A program made the translations under genes and the position numbers. 35,226 nt of DNA from Anaerolineales bacterium (GTDB lineage: Bacteria; Chloroflexota; Anaerolineae; Anaerolineales; UBA6668), in NCBI GenBank assembly GCA_020630805.1, contig JAHDIM010000014.1, positions 1-35,226 of the forward strand, written 5' to 3'. Under the pieces are notes generated by a model. It was not told the DNA's origin. It saw only the letters and a list, made by a program, of their open reading frames with translations, and did no database searches. Shown piece by piece: positions 9,327 to 19,498 of this stretch; position 1 is the first letter of the stretch, and the number at the start of each line of letters is the position of its first letter.

Positions 9327-10529
9327 CTACGTTAGCGCCTGATACACAGCCGTCCTAAATTGGCTGCGGATTGGGTAAGCGCTTGACGGAATGCACTGGG
9401 TCATATTGATGGCAATCATCTCTTCGACAGGATCAATAATGCAGATGGTTTCGGCATAGCCGCCCCAGCCATAATCTCCGATGGAGCCCATTTGCCCAGT
9501 GCGTGAAGGATCCATGGTGACGCCGACACCTAATCCAAAACCAGTGCCTTCCATTGGCGCACTCATTTCAAACCCAATGGGTAGTAACGCGGGAGCAATA
9601 TGATTTTGCTGCATGCGTTCGACGGTTTTGCGACCCAGAATCCGCTGACCATTTAACGTACCTTTGTTAAGCAAACAAGAGGCGAATAGATAGTAGTCAT
9701 GGATGGTAGACACCATGCCAGCACCACCGGAGTGCACAGTGCTGGGAGGGAGATAGCGACTGGTAGGGCCTTCGTCTCGCAATGCCATCGGATCATCTGG
9801 CGTCACAAGATACAAACTTGCAAAGCGATCTGTTTTTGCGGGATCAATATGGAATGCGCTGTCGACCATGCCTAGCGGTTGACAGATCTGCTGATCAACA
9901 AAGTCGGCTAGTGTTTGCCCAGAGAATACTTCAACCAGACGTCCCACAACATCGGTGGCCATGCTGTAGTGCCATTTGGTTCCTGGATGATATTTCAAAG
10001 GCAACGCTGCAATCTTTTTGACCAGTTCTTCTGTCGAAGCGCAGGTCGCTCGGTCAAAGAGGTTCGCCGCGTCATACATCGCATCTACAGGGTGGGGGTT
10101 AGGCTCATCGAAGCTACCGTAGGAAAGGCCTGCGGTGTGCGTCAACAATTGTTGGATCGTGATCTGACTGTCAGGTTTTTCAAGTTCGCCGCCAGCGTAA
10201 ACCATCACGTCCTTGAATTCAGGTAGATAGGCGTCCACCGGATCGGTCAGATCAAATAAAGATCTCTCCCACAGCATGAGCAGCGCTACAGACGCAATTG
10301 GCTTTGTCATGGAGTAAATGCGTACAATTGTGTCCTGTTCGTAAGGCAGTTGATGTTCCCGACTGCGGTACCCACAGGTGTCAATGTGCACAATTTTGCC
10401 TTTGCGCGCTACCAGACTTACAAATCCAGGCAGCTTGTTTTCAGCAACATAACGGCGATTGACGTCCCCAATTCGGCTGAGCCGGGCAGCATCCATATTT
10501 GCAATTGCAGGGTCATGTACGGTAATCAT
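9327..10529 (-). CDS. Serine hydrolase, beta-lactamase class C-like
   Basis: SMTKP (SxxK) motif, LTHTAGLSYG, WHYSMATDVVGRLVEV, GWGGY. Confidence 0.88.
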   Translation of the reverse strand: MITVHDPAIANMDAARLSRIGDVNRRYVAENKLPGFVSLVARKGKIVHIDTCGYRSREHQLPYEQDTIVRIYSMTKPIASVALLMLWERSLFDLTDPVDAYLPEFKDVMVYAGGELEKPDSQITIQQLLTHTAGLSYGSFDEPNPHPVDAMYDAANLFDRATCASTEELVKKIAALPLKYHPGTKWHYSMATDVVGRLVEVFSGQTLADFVDQQICQPLGMVDSAFHIDPAKTDRFASLYLVTPDDPMALRDEGPTSRYLPPSTVHSGGAGMVSTIHDYYLFASCLLNKGTLNGQRILGRKTVERMQQNHIAPALLPIGFEMSAPMEGTGFGLGVGVTMDPSRTGQMGSIGDYGWGGYAETICIIDPVEEMIAINMTQCIPSSAYPIRSQFRTAVYQALT

Positions 10530-10632
10530 TTGGTCACTCCTAAACTGTGGCAGAGACTAGCGCAGTACAGTGCGAAATCTTTTACAGCACAAGTATAATT
10601 CCTCACACACACAAAGTGATAAAGGACACAAT

Positions 10633-12732
10633 ATGATAGCGAAATCTGTGCGAATTGCCGTCGATATTGGCGGTACATTCACGGACGTTGCTTTGGAGCC
10701 CACGCCCAACGCGACTGACTTCATCACAGTCAAAACTCCAACGACACCCAAAGACCCAGTGGCCGGTGCATTGACGGGCATTCAACTTGTGCTGGAGAAA
10801 GCCAATGTTATGCCGTCCCAAGTCAGTGCAATTGTGCATGGTACAACTCTCGCGACCAATGCGCTCATTGAACGTAAAGGCGCCACTGTTGCAACAATCA
10901 CCACCGCTGGATTTCGTGACATCCTCGAAATTGCCTATGAGCGGCGGTACAACCAATACGACATTTTCTTAGATAAGCCAGACAAGTACGTCCCGCGCGA
11001 ACGTTGTTTCACGATCTCTGAAAGAATGATGGCAAATGGGGAAGTGCTAAAGCCTTTGGCCATCGATGAAGTCGACGACCTCTTAGCAGCGTTAGATCGG
11101 CATCAGGTCGAAAGTATTGCGATCTGTTTATTGCACGCGTATGCCAACAATCAGCATGAAATGCAGCTTGCAGAGCTGATTCATGCCAAGCGACCAGACT
11201 TGTTTGTCAGTTTGTCGTCATTGGTCAGTCCAGAAGCCCGCGAATACGATCGGCTTTGTACGACGGTCGCGAATGCATACATTCAGCCGCTGATGGGAAC
11301 TTACTTAAAACGGTTTGCAACTGAACTGCGTGCACAATCTATGGATTGTCCGTTGTACATCATGACATCGGGCGGCGGTATGACCACTCTCGAAACCGCT
11401 CGTACGTTTCCAATTCGGCTTGTTGAAAGCGGCCCGTCTGGTGGCGCAATTTTGGCAGCAACGGTTGCCAAACAATGCAATTTAGATGAAGTCATCTCAT
11501 TTGATATGGGAGGCACCACTGCAAAACTGTGTCTTATTGATCAAGGTCAGCCGCAAACGTCACGCCATTTTGAAATTGCACGGGCGGAACGTTTTATGAA
11601 AGGCAGTGGGTTGCCAGTGCGTATTCCAGTGATTGAAATGATTGAAATTGGGGCGGGTGGCGGCTCAATTGCCAAACTTGATCGCCTCAAGCGCGTTACT
11701 GTTGGCCCCGAGAGTGCTGGGTCAGAACCAGGACCAGCGTGTTTCAACCGTGGTGGGGTGCATCCCACAGTGACCGACAGCGACGTCGTCTTAGGGCACA
11801 TTGATGTCAGCGCTTTTGCGGAAGGGCGCTTGCAGATTGCGCCAACCTTAGCAGAGGCGGCTGTGCAATCTGAAATTGGCACGGGGTTGGCGTTGACGCC
11901 TGCCGAAAGTGCCTATGCGATTGCTCAAATTGTTGACGAAAACATGGCAAGTGCTGGTCGGGTACATGCGGTTGAACGTGGCAAAGCACTCCCCCAACGC
12001 ACGATGATTGCCTTTGGGGGAAATGGTCCTCTGCATGCGTCTCGTGTGGCAGAAAAAATGAATGTAAATCATATAGTGATCCCTGCAGATCCGGGCGTTG
12101 GGTCTGCCATTGGATTTCTATTTGCGCCAGTGTCATATGAAATTGTACGCAGCCATTACACAACGTTAGATGCGTTTGATTTTGCTGGAGTGAATGCGTT
12201 GTTTTCAAACATGCTCGCCGAAGCCAGTCAGATTGTGCAGGCGGGTGCACTCGGGCAAACTCTTGTTGAAAAACGCATTGCGTTCATGCGCTACAAAGGG
12301 CAAGGTCATGAAATTGAAGTGGAACTGCCAAACCGTATGTTGGCTGAAAGGGACCTACCCCAACTTTTGGTTGCCTATGAAGCTGAATATAAAGCACAGT
12401 TTCATCGCACCGTACCGAGTATGACGATTGAGGTAATGAACTGGGCAATGACAGTGGCAACTGCGCCACAGGCACCTAATCCAACCGAGATCCAGTCAAT
12501 GCAAACGCGTCGACCAACGCCGCAACGTGCGCAAGAGGTGTACTTTGGCCGTCACCGAGGCTGGCAAGCGTGCCCCATTTTTGACCGTTCACAGTTGACG
12601 GTAGGTAGTCAATTCGACGGCCCTGCGCTGATTGTTGAGGCACAGACAACGACGCTTGTTCCGGACACAATGACCGTGATCGTTGATGCAGGTGGCAATT
12701 TGCATCTGAACAAAGTTCAAGGAGGGGCTTAA
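10633..12732 (+). CDS. Hydantoinase/oxoprolinase A subunit family protein (HyuA)
   Basis: RIAVDIGGTFTDVAL, IVHGTTLATNALIERKG, SFDMGGTTAKLCLI, EIGAGGGSIAKLD, GPGPACF-like. Start at MIAKSVRIAVDIGG with upstream AAAGGA. Confidence 0.9.
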   Translation: MIAKSVRIAVDIGGTFTDVALEPTPNATDFITVKTPTTPKDPVAGALTGIQLVLEKANVMPSQVSAIVHGTTLATNALIERKGATVATITTAGFRDILEIAYERRYNQYDIFLDKPDKYVPRERCFTISERMMANGEVLKPLAIDEVDDLLAALDRHQVESIAICLLHAYANNQHEMQLAELIHAKRPDLFVSLSSLVSPEAREYDRLCTTVANAYIQPLMGTYLKRFATELRAQSMDCPLYIMTSGGGMTTLETARTFPIRLVESGPSGGAILAATVAKQCNLDEVISFDMGGTTAKLCLIDQGQPQTSRHFEIARAERFMKGSGLPVRIPVIEMIEIGAGGGSIAKLDRLKRVTVGPESAGSEPGPACFNRGGVHPTVTDSDVVLGHIDVSAFAEGRLQIAPTLAEAAVQSEIGTGLALTPAESAYAIAQIVDENMASAGRVHAVERGKALPQRTMIAFGGNGPLHASRVAEKMNVNHIVIPADPGVGSAIGFLFAPVSYEIVRSHYTTLDAFDFAGVNALFSNMLAEASQIVQAGALGQTLVEKRIAFMRYKGQGHEIEVELPNRMLAERDLPQLLVAYEAEYKAQFHRTVPSMTIEVMNWAMTVATAPQAPNPTEIQSMQTRRPTPQRAQEVYFGRHRGWQACPIFDRSQLTVGSQFDGPALIVEAQTTTLVPDTMTVIVDAGGNLHLNKVQGGA

Positions 12733-12733
12733 G

Positions 12734-14440
12734 ATGTCTGGTCAGTCAGCAATCGATCATCAAATTATGTGGAACCGACTTCTGGCGGTTGTAGAGGAAC
12801 AAGGACAAGTCCTGATCCGCACCGCATTTAGTCCAATCGTGCGCGAGTGTGGCGATATCTCTGCTGGCATTTTTGATTGTCAGGGCCGCATGCTGGCGCA
12901 GGCTGTGACCGGCACACCTGGGCATATCAACACGATGGCTGAAGCCGTTAAGTACATGCTTAATAGGTTTCCCATTGACACGATGCAGCCCGGTGATGTT
13001 TATATGACGAATGATCCATGGCTCGCGTCAGGACATTTGAACGACTTTCTTCTGGTGCAGCCAGCGTTTCTCAATGGGAAAGTGGTTGGCCTGACCTCTT
13101 GTACGTCGCATTTGATTGATCTTGGTGGGCGTGGAATGGGACCAGAAGGCAGCGACATCTTTGATGAAGGATTGCGCATTCCCCCTTGTAAATTGGTAGA
13201 TCGGGGTGAGATCAACCAGTTTTTATTAGAAATAGTCAAAACCAATTCGCGTGAACCCGTGCAAAACGAAGGCGATACATATGCACTGATTGCCTGTTGT
13301 GAAGTTGGCTGTGAACGCCTCGTCACCATGATGCAAGAGTTTGATATTGAGACACTCGACGCGCTAGCTGAGTACATCATCCAAACCTCTTATGATGGCA
13401 CTGTGGCGGCAATTGCAGAAATTCCCAATGGTCACTATCCGCACCAGTTGATGATTGATGGCTACGATTTTGAAATTGAAATCAATGGGAGTTTGACCAT
13501 CACAGAGGATGAAATGGTGTTGGACTTTACTGGCTCATCGCCATGTTCTGCGTTTGGCATCAATGTGCCGCTGAATTACACTGCGGCGTATGCGGTGTTT
13601 GGTCTGCGGTGCTTAGTCGCCTCCGACATTCCAAACAATGCCGGTTCGCTTGCGCCGTTCAAAGTGACTGCGCCGAAAGGGTGCATTGTCAACGCCCAGC
13701 CACCAGCGCCAGTTGCCATGCGCCATACCATTGGACAACTCATGCCAGACTTTGTCTTTGGCTGTTTGCATCAGGCAATCCCAGATCGTGTTCCAGCCGA
13801 AGGGGCGTCTTGTATGTTTGACCTACCCATGCGGAATGTAACAGCGCTAGATGTGACTGACGCAGGTCAGCACTTTGCGGTCGAGTTGGTGCACAACGGT
13901 GGAACTGGGGCGCGTCCCTCTAAAGACGGGTTGTCTGCAACTGCGTATCCAAGCGGGGTTTGGGGATCTCAAGTTGAAATCACGGAAAGCACTGCACCAT
14001 TACTTGTCCATAAGCGTGAGTTGCGAATGGATTCTGGCGGTGCAGGAAAATATCGCGGAGGGCTTGGGCAAGTCCTTGAATTGACGTCTGCAGAAGACAA
14101 ACCATTTCTGCTGTTCTTGTCGTTAGAACGGATGAAATATCCGGCTAACGGATTTCTAGGTGGGGCTTCAGGGGCGGTTGGCATCGTGGAACTTGAGCGC
14201 GCTGGAGAATTGTTGCCGGGCAAAGGTGAGTTTCGGATTGCACGCGACGAACGCTTGATTTTCCAGACCCCGGGCGGAGGTGGTTTTGGAAATCCTTTTG
14301 AGCGTGATCCATATGCTGTTGCAACGGATGTCCAACATGGCTTGGTGAGCCGTGAAGCTGCGATAACAGATTATGGGGTTGTGCTCACCGTCGATGATGA
14401 GGTAGATATTGCCGCAACTGAACAACGCCGCCAATCATGA
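12734..14440 (+). CDS. Hydantoinase B/oxoprolinase family protein (HyuB)
   Basis: GQVLIRTAFSPIVRECGDISAGIFD, GDVYMTNDPWLASGHLNDF, LRMDSGGAGKYRGGLGQ, TPGGGGFGNP; 1 nt after the HyuA stop. Confidence 0.92.
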   Translation: MSGQSAIDHQIMWNRLLAVVEEQGQVLIRTAFSPIVRECGDISAGIFDCQGRMLAQAVTGTPGHINTMAEAVKYMLNRFPIDTMQPGDVYMTNDPWLASGHLNDFLLVQPAFLNGKVVGLTSCTSHLIDLGGRGMGPEGSDIFDEGLRIPPCKLVDRGEINQFLLEIVKTNSREPVQNEGDTYALIACCEVGCERLVTMMQEFDIETLDALAEYIIQTSYDGTVAAIAEIPNGHYPHQLMIDGYDFEIEINGSLTITEDEMVLDFTGSSPCSAFGINVPLNYTAAYAVFGLRCLVASDIPNNAGSLAPFKVTAPKGCIVNAQPPAPVAMRHTIGQLMPDFVFGCLHQAIPDRVPAEGASCMFDLPMRNVTALDVTDAGQHFAVELVHNGGTGARPSKDGLSATAYPSGVWGSQVEITESTAPLLVHKRELRMDSGGAGKYRGGLGQVLELTSAEDKPFLLFLSLERMKYPANGFLGGASGAVGIVELERAGELLPGKGEFRIARDERLIFQTPGGGGFGNPFERDPYAVATDVQHGLVSREAAITDYGVVLTVDDEVDIAATEQRRQS

Positions 14441-15498
14441 AGCCTCGCCAACATTTACTGCAACTTGCTCCGTATGTGTTGCCAGACAACACATTTCCTG
14501 CTGGTGTTACACCATTGTATTTGGCGCAGAATGAAAGCGCACTTGGTGCATCACCGAAGGCACTTTCCGCTGCGAGTAATGTTCTTAGGCAGACAAATTT
14601 GTATCCGGACCCAAACTGCACGGACTTGGCGGCGGCCATTGCGTTGCAACATCGCGTGGATGCTAAGTCCATTCTTTGCGGCAATGGGTCTTTATCGCTC
14701 ATCGCATTATTGTGTGCAGCATATCTAGATCCGGGTGACGAGGTTGTTACAACGACATACAGCTATTTGTATTTTCGAACGGTCGCAAAGCAACTCCAGG
14801 CTAAGATTCAGTTCGCTCCGGAATATGACTATAGGGTCGATATTGAGGCCATCCTCGCGACTGTGACGTCACAGACTAAGATGGTATTCGTCGCAAATCC
14901 GGGAAACCCAACGGGCACATTGGTGCCGTCTGCTGACTTGGTCTACTTACGTAACCAACTTGCACCTGACATTATGCTTGTCATTGACGAAGCATATGCG
15001 GAGTATGCCGAGCTCGCCCCTCTATTTGATCTCGTTACGCGAGGCAATACGGTTGTCTTGCGGACGTTTTCAAAGATTTATGGATTGGCAGGTATGCGTG
15101 TCGGCTGGGGAAGCTTCCCAACTGAAGTCATTGATATACTGCGCCGGATCCAACGTCCAAATACGGTTACAAAAGTAGCCCAAGCCGCAGCGACAGCAGC
15201 AATGGCGGATCAAGAGCATGTCGATTGGGTGCGTAACGAAACAGCATCTGTTAGAACCTGGCTGACTGCAGAACTTGAAAATTTGGGAATACGTCCAGTC
15301 CCGAGCAATTGTAATTTTGTGTTGTGTCGTTTCCCGAGTGCGGATGACGCCAGTCACGTTACCGAAACGCTTCGTAATTTAGGGATTGTCATTCGTCAGA
15401 TGAAAGGCTACGGTATGCCAGACTGCATTCGAATTACCCTTGGCACAAAAGCGCAAATGGAACGGTTTGTAAATACCTTGTACAAGATTTTGAAATAA
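14437..15498 (+). CDS. Histidinol-phosphate aminotransferase-like PLP-dependent aminotransferase
   Basis: NPGNPTGTLV, LVIDEAYAEYA, RTFSKIYGLAGMRVGW (PLP Lys); ATGA overlap with HyuB. Confidence 0.88.
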   Translation: MKPRQHLLQLAPYVLPDNTFPAGVTPLYLAQNESALGASPKALSAASNVLRQTNLYPDPNCTDLAAAIALQHRVDAKSILCGNGSLSLIALLCAAYLDPGDEVVTTTYSYLYFRTVAKQLQAKIQFAPEYDYRVDIEAILATVTSQTKMVFVANPGNPTGTLVPSADLVYLRNQLAPDIMLVIDEAYAEYAELAPLFDLVTRGNTVVLRTFSKIYGLAGMRVGWGSFPTEVIDILRRIQRPNTVTKVAQAAATAAMADQEHVDWVRNETASVRTWLTAELENLGIRPVPSNCNFVLCRFPSADDASHVTETLRNLGIVIRQMKGYGMPDCIRITLGTKAQMERFVNTLYKILK

Positions 15499-15501
15499 GC
15501 C

Positions 15502-15537
15502 ATTTGTAGTGCCACTCCGCGGAGTGGCACTACAAAT
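15502..15537. repeat. 36-bp perfect palindrome ATTTGTAGTGCCACTCCG|CGGAGTGGCACTACAAAT at a convergent gene junction
   Basis: Exact reverse complement with no loop; overlaps the last codons and stop of the minus-strand CDS. Confidence 0.9.
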
Positions 15538-16285
15538 ACGTAAACAGTGCCCCAGCTTTCACGACTTCATCTGCCTTCAATTCCAATACCTTCGCCGCAG
15601 CAAACATCAATGCTTGATTGCTGGTTACGACTGGCTTCCCCAATTTCTCTTCTAGCTCAGGTAGTGCTTCAACTGCTCGCATATCTGTACAAGACAAAAC
15701 CAATGCTTCGGCGGTCTTCGAATCGGCTGACAAGCCTAACGCGCACACCCGCGCTGGCGTGAGTTCGCCTTGTCCATAATTGCCTAGATCCTCACCGACG
15801 TATGCACTTGATACTGTTTCAAATCCGCTTTCTGCCAGAAACTCAATTGCTTCCTGATTGAGTTGCTCAACATAGGGCGAAGAGAAGGCAATCTTTTTCA
15901 CGCCTAATGTTTCCAGTGCCAACACAAGCGCACCTGCGGCAGTAATGGCAGGCTTGCCTGTCATCGTACTAATCTGTTGCGCGAACTCGCTGTCAAAGTT
16001 TGGGCCATGCGCAAGAGTGGCCGACGTACAGCCGTACAAGATGGCATCTGGGCGTGTTGCAGCAAGTGAGGCCACAACCTCGTCTAATGAGGCAAGCGCA
16101 AACTGCCGCATCTGGTCTGAGTCAGGGACTTCATCTAAGTCATAGCCGCCAGCCCGCGCAAAATGTAGTGAAACGCCATTTGGACGCAGCATTTGCATAT
16201 CTGGCTCAAGATTTGTGTTTGAGAAAGGGACGACAATGCCCAATCGGGCGCGTCCGCGGGAAGCTGTTTGCATAAAGCTCTCCAT
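15530..16285 (-). CDS. Asp/Glu racemase superfamily protein (maleate isomerase / arylmalonate decarboxylase-like)
   Basis: RLGIVVPFSNTNLEPDM, ILYGCTSATLAHG, GKPAITAAGAL, LVLSCTDMRAVEALPELEEKLGKPVVTSNQAL (two catalytic-type Cys). Start at MESFMQT, 2 nt after the upstream gene's stop. Confidence 0.85.
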   Translation of the reverse strand: MESFMQTASRGRARLGIVVPFSNTNLEPDMQMLRPNGVSLHFARAGGYDLDEVPDSDQMRQFALASLDEVVASLAATRPDAILYGCTSATLAHGPNFDSEFAQQISTMTGKPAITAAGALVLALETLGVKKIAFSSPYVEQLNQEAIEFLAESGFETVSSAYVGEDLGNYGQGELTPARVCALGLSADSKTAEALVLSCTDMRAVEALPELEEKLGKPVVTSNQALMFAAAKVLELKADEVVKAGALFTYL

Positions 16286-16287
16286 TA

Positions 16288-16635
16288 CTAAGCAGACCAC
16301 CAAATTGAGTAAGAGTGGGGCGCTAGCATCATAGGGATGTGAATGCGGTCGGATGGATTGTTGACGTGCACTTGCACGGTTACTGCATCGACAACTTGTG
16401 GCGTGTCCGGAGCGTTAGACTGCTTTGAAAAGTATTCGGCAGTGTGAAACACAAGCTCGCAATGCGAATGAGGCTGTACATCGATTTGCTCCACAATGCG
16501 GCCTTGTTCATTTGAAATGACATTGAACAGTTCGATATCAGGCAGACCAGCGATCCGTAAGTTACAAGAAATGCGGATATGTTTGGCGTGGTCGCCCAGC
16601 ACCGAGTCTAAGACGTGTGATGAGAGGGTCGCCAT
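16288..16635 (-). CDS. Transthyretin-like / 5-hydroxyisourate hydrolase-like protein, divergent C-terminus
   Basis: 115 aa; N-terminal ATLSSHVLDSVLG resembles the HIUase LSTHVLD signature; ISNEQGRI; C-terminal RIHIPMMLAPHSYSIWWSA resembles HYHVPLLLSPxxYSTYRGS but lacks YRGS. Confidence 0.72.
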   Translation of the reverse strand: MATLSSHVLDSVLGDHAKHIRISCNLRIAGLPDIELFNVISNEQGRIVEQIDVQPHSHCELVFHTAEYFSKQSNAPDTPQVVDAVTVQVHVNNPSDRIHIPMMLAPHSYSIWWSA

Positions 16636-18356
16636 TATTCAATCGACGCCTTGTCGCGTTTGCTGGTCGTCGCTAACACAATCGGACTGATATAACCTTT
16701 GGTTTTGACGTTCACGCAGGCGGTTTTGCCGCTGGCGATCGCGCGTTTCACCGCAGGCGCAATTTCGGCTGGATCTGTGACCAACTCGCCATATCCTCCC
16801 AATCCTTCAAACATCGCATGGAAAGGGATGTCACGAAAGTCGGTCGCGAAGTGGGTGCCATTTTCGAAGAGCCGCTCTTGCTGCTGCGAAATGCAATCTA
16901 GTCCGCCATTATTATCGATGACGACGACAATAGGTAAATTTTCTTGGAAGGCCGCTTCAATGCTCAAGCCCCCGGACAAAAAAGCACCATCGCCACTGAT
17001 CACCACGACGTTGCTGTCAGGGTGGGTCAACTTCGACGCAATCCCAAACGACACGCCAACACCCAGCATACTAAACGTCCCGGGATGCAAAATATTGCCT
17101 AGCTTTTGGCCTTGGTAGCCCGCAATGTTGATGGCTATTTCAGACCAAAAGTGCGTGTTTCCTCCATCAATCACCAGCCAATCGTCGTCGCCCATGGCGG
17201 ATTGCACATCAAGAGCAACCTGTAAGGGATGCGGCTTGCCACCGGTTTCTTCTAGGCTTGGAATGTCTGCCAAAGATTTTTCAACCCATTCGCCACGCAG
17301 CTTGCGATTGTGATCAAACCAGCTGCGGTCGAGTGTCCAACGCCCATCAGTCTTGAGTGCCAGCATCGCGTCTAAAAAAGCATTGGCATCACTTAGCAGT
17401 CCGATGTCTGCCGCACGATTGAGTTGCAATTCTTCATGTGAGCCATTCACACAGACCAACTGTGTCGTTTCAGGAAAAAATGGTGGATTTCCAAAATTCA
17501 TCTGATTGTCTAAACGTCCGCCAATCATGATGACCAAATCTGAATTGTGGAGCGCGTACTTAGACGGTGGATATTGATGAATATCTGCCAGACCCATGTA
17601 GGCTTCGACTTCTTCCCCTAGTAGTTTTTGATGGTAGGGGACGTTGAAAACGGGAATGCCTAGCGTCTGCCCGACTTTTTCAAGTTTTTCTTCAGCCTTT
17701 GCCCACCAAACGCCGTGACCACCAATCAGAATAGGACGTTGCGCAATTTCTAGTTGGTGCATCACCAGTGCAAGATCTTCAGGACAGGGCCACGCGCGCG
17801 GGATGCGTTTGGCGCTCCGGGAAAAAGGCCGTTCTTCGCGCCCAGCGGCGATATCAAATGAGCTAAACATAATGTCAACGGGCAAGCTCAAATGCACGGG
17901 GCCAGGATAGCCAGTTGTGGCAATCGTCCATGCCCGGTCTACAAACTCAGGAATGCGTTCCCCATGGGTAATTTGTGCGCTGTACTTTGTGAGTGGGGCG
18001 GCAATGGCAACATCATCAATTTCTTTGAACCCACCGCTACCTTGGCGTTTGAGCGTGCTAGAGCCTGTAATGAAAATTACTGGGGAACGTTCTCCCCAGG
18101 CTTCCATCATTGCGGGAACAGCATTGGCAAAGCCTTCTGGGCCAACTAAACAAACAGCTGGCTGCCGATTGATGCGGGTGAAACCATCTGCCAGATGTCC
18201 CGCAATTTGCTCATGCGGTGAATTGATTACAGGAATTTCGCATTGCATAAAGCCTTCAAGCGCCGGATTACAAAATCCACCGCTAAGCGTAAAAACTTGC
18301 GCGACGCCTTTTTCCTGAAATGCGCGTGCTAGAAGTGCGCCACCTCGTACTTTCAT
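16635..18356 (-). CDS. Thiamine-diphosphate-dependent enzyme, acetolactate-synthase large subunit-like
   Basis: HEQIAGHLADGFTR (catalytic Glu), GPEGFANAVPAMMEAW, GDGAFLSGGLSIEAAFQENLPIVVVIDNNGG (GDG-x-NN ThDP motif). Confidence 0.87.
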   Translation of the reverse strand: MKVRGGALLARAFQEKGVAQVFTLSGGFCNPALEGFMQCEIPVINSPHEQIAGHLADGFTRINRQPAVCLVGPEGFANAVPAMMEAWGERSPVIFITGSSTLKRQGSGGFKEIDDVAIAAPLTKYSAQITHGERIPEFVDRAWTIATTGYPGPVHLSLPVDIMFSSFDIAAGREERPFSRSAKRIPRAWPCPEDLALVMHQLEIAQRPILIGGHGVWWAKAEEKLEKVGQTLGIPVFNVPYHQKLLGEEVEAYMGLADIHQYPPSKYALHNSDLVIMIGGRLDNQMNFGNPPFFPETTQLVCVNGSHEELQLNRAADIGLLSDANAFLDAMLALKTDGRWTLDRSWFDHNRKLRGEWVEKSLADIPSLEETGGKPHPLQVALDVQSAMGDDDWLVIDGGNTHFWSEIAINIAGYQGQKLGNILHPGTFSMLGVGVSFGIASKLTHPDSNVVVISGDGAFLSGGLSIEAAFQENLPIVVVIDNNGGLDCISQQQERLFENGTHFATDFRDIPFHAMFEGLGGYGELVTDPAEIAPAVKRAIASGKTACVNVKTKGYISPIVLATTSKRDKASIE

Positions 18357-19498
18357 AGTTGAGTTTCCTTTGCAAAATAGTGCTGGTCACACAGCACAGA
18401 GCGATCGATTTGAGCGATGGATGTAACGCCAAGCTGAGCCATTGCAACGCTGACGTCATTCGCCAATAAATTGATAATGTTATTTAGCCCCCGCGCTTGT
18501 CTGGCGGCAATTCCATATAAAAATGGTCTTCCAAGCATCACAAAATCCGCGCCAAATGCCAGCGCTTTGATAATGTCTTCGCCGCTGCGAATGCCGCTGT
18601 CAAACAGAATTGGATAAGTCTCACCGACGGCCTGACGAATTTTTGGCAATTGCCAAATTGCAGGTGGGGCGCTGTTCAGTTGCCGACCACCATGGTTTGA
18701 GACGTAGATTGCGTCCGCACCCACAGACTGAACGTTGACTGCGTCATCTGGGTGCAATATGCCTTTAACAATCAGTGTGTGTGGCCAGTGTTCACGTAAG
18801 CGTTTGAGAAAGTCCCAATCTACAAACCCACGGCTTGCATTGCGATCAATTGGTTGACTGCCCTTAATGGTTGATACATTTGCCAAGGAAGGTGCACCTG
18901 CCAGCAGACTACGGATTGACCAATTGGGGTGGGTCGCAAAGTCAATAAATTGCCGGATCCCCATTTTGAATGGAACTTGAAATCCGTTGCGTAGGTCTCG
19001 TAGCCGTGGGGCTACTTGGGGAACATCTACTGTAAAAATTAAGGTTTTGTAGCCTGCCGCCAAACAGCGATCTACTAAAGAGAAAGCCTGTTGTTCGGAT
19101 TGACTCACATACAGTTGAAACCACGCATTTTGCGCGGCGAGCGTCGACATGATTTCTATGCTGGTGGAGGCCATCGTAGAAATGGCAAGCGGGATGTTGT
19201 GCTGTTTAGCCGCAGCAGCCAACATGTGGTCGGCTCTGGGCCACGCCAGATTGCACATGCCCATTGGGGCAATACCAAAGGGATAGTTCCACGTGCGATC
19301 TAAGAGCCGTGTGGACACGTCGCGCGTATCCGTTTTGACTAGTACTCTTGGCTGCAATAAAAAGCTGCTGAAGGCGGCTTCGTTGCGTGCTTTAGCCTCT
19401 TCGTTGCCCGCTGCCCCATCGATGAAATCAAAAATGAGGCGCGGCAAGCGTTGCTTAGCACGTTGACGGGCGTCAGAGATGGAATAGAGTGTTGGCAT
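18353..19498 (-). CDS. FMN-dependent alpha-hydroxy-acid dehydrogenase/oxidase (lactate/glycolate oxidase family)
   Basis: LIFDFIDGAAGNEEAKARNEAAF, APMGMCNLAWP, VSNHGGRQLNSAPP, FDSGIRSGEDIIKALAFGADFVMLGRPFLYG. Start at MPTLYSISDARQRAK. Confidence 0.9.
   Translation of the reverse strand: MPTLYSISDARQRAKQRLPRLIFDFIDGAAGNEEAKARNEAAFSSFLLQPRVLVKTDTRDVSTRLLDRTWNYPFGIAPMGMCNLAWPRADHMLAAAAKQHNIPLAISTMASTSIEIMSTLAAQNAWFQLYVSQSEQQAFSLVDRCLAAGYKTLIFTVDVPQVAPRLRDLRNGFQVPFKMGIRQFIDFATHPNWSIRSLLAGAPSLANVSTIKGSQPIDRNASRGFVDWDFLKRLREHWPHTLIVKGILHPDDAVNVQSVGADAIYVSNHGGRQLNSAPPAIWQLPKIRQAVGETYPILFDSGIRSGEDIIKALAFGADFVMLGRPFLYGIAARQARGLNNIINLLANDVSVAMAQLGVTSIAQIDRSVLCDQHYFAKETQL

Noticed and set aside
11807-12250. 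147-aa minus-strand ORF inside hyuA-like gene
   Set aside because: Antisense to a well-supported CDS, His/Gln-rich shadow translation, no RBS evidence.
16635-18356. Glyoxylate carboligase (Gcl) assignment to complete a purine-to-glycerate pathway
   Set aside because: Gcl lacks the usual ThDP-activating Glu, whereas this protein retains it (PHEQIAGHLADG). The sequence looks like generic acetolactate-synthase-like ThDP enzymes.
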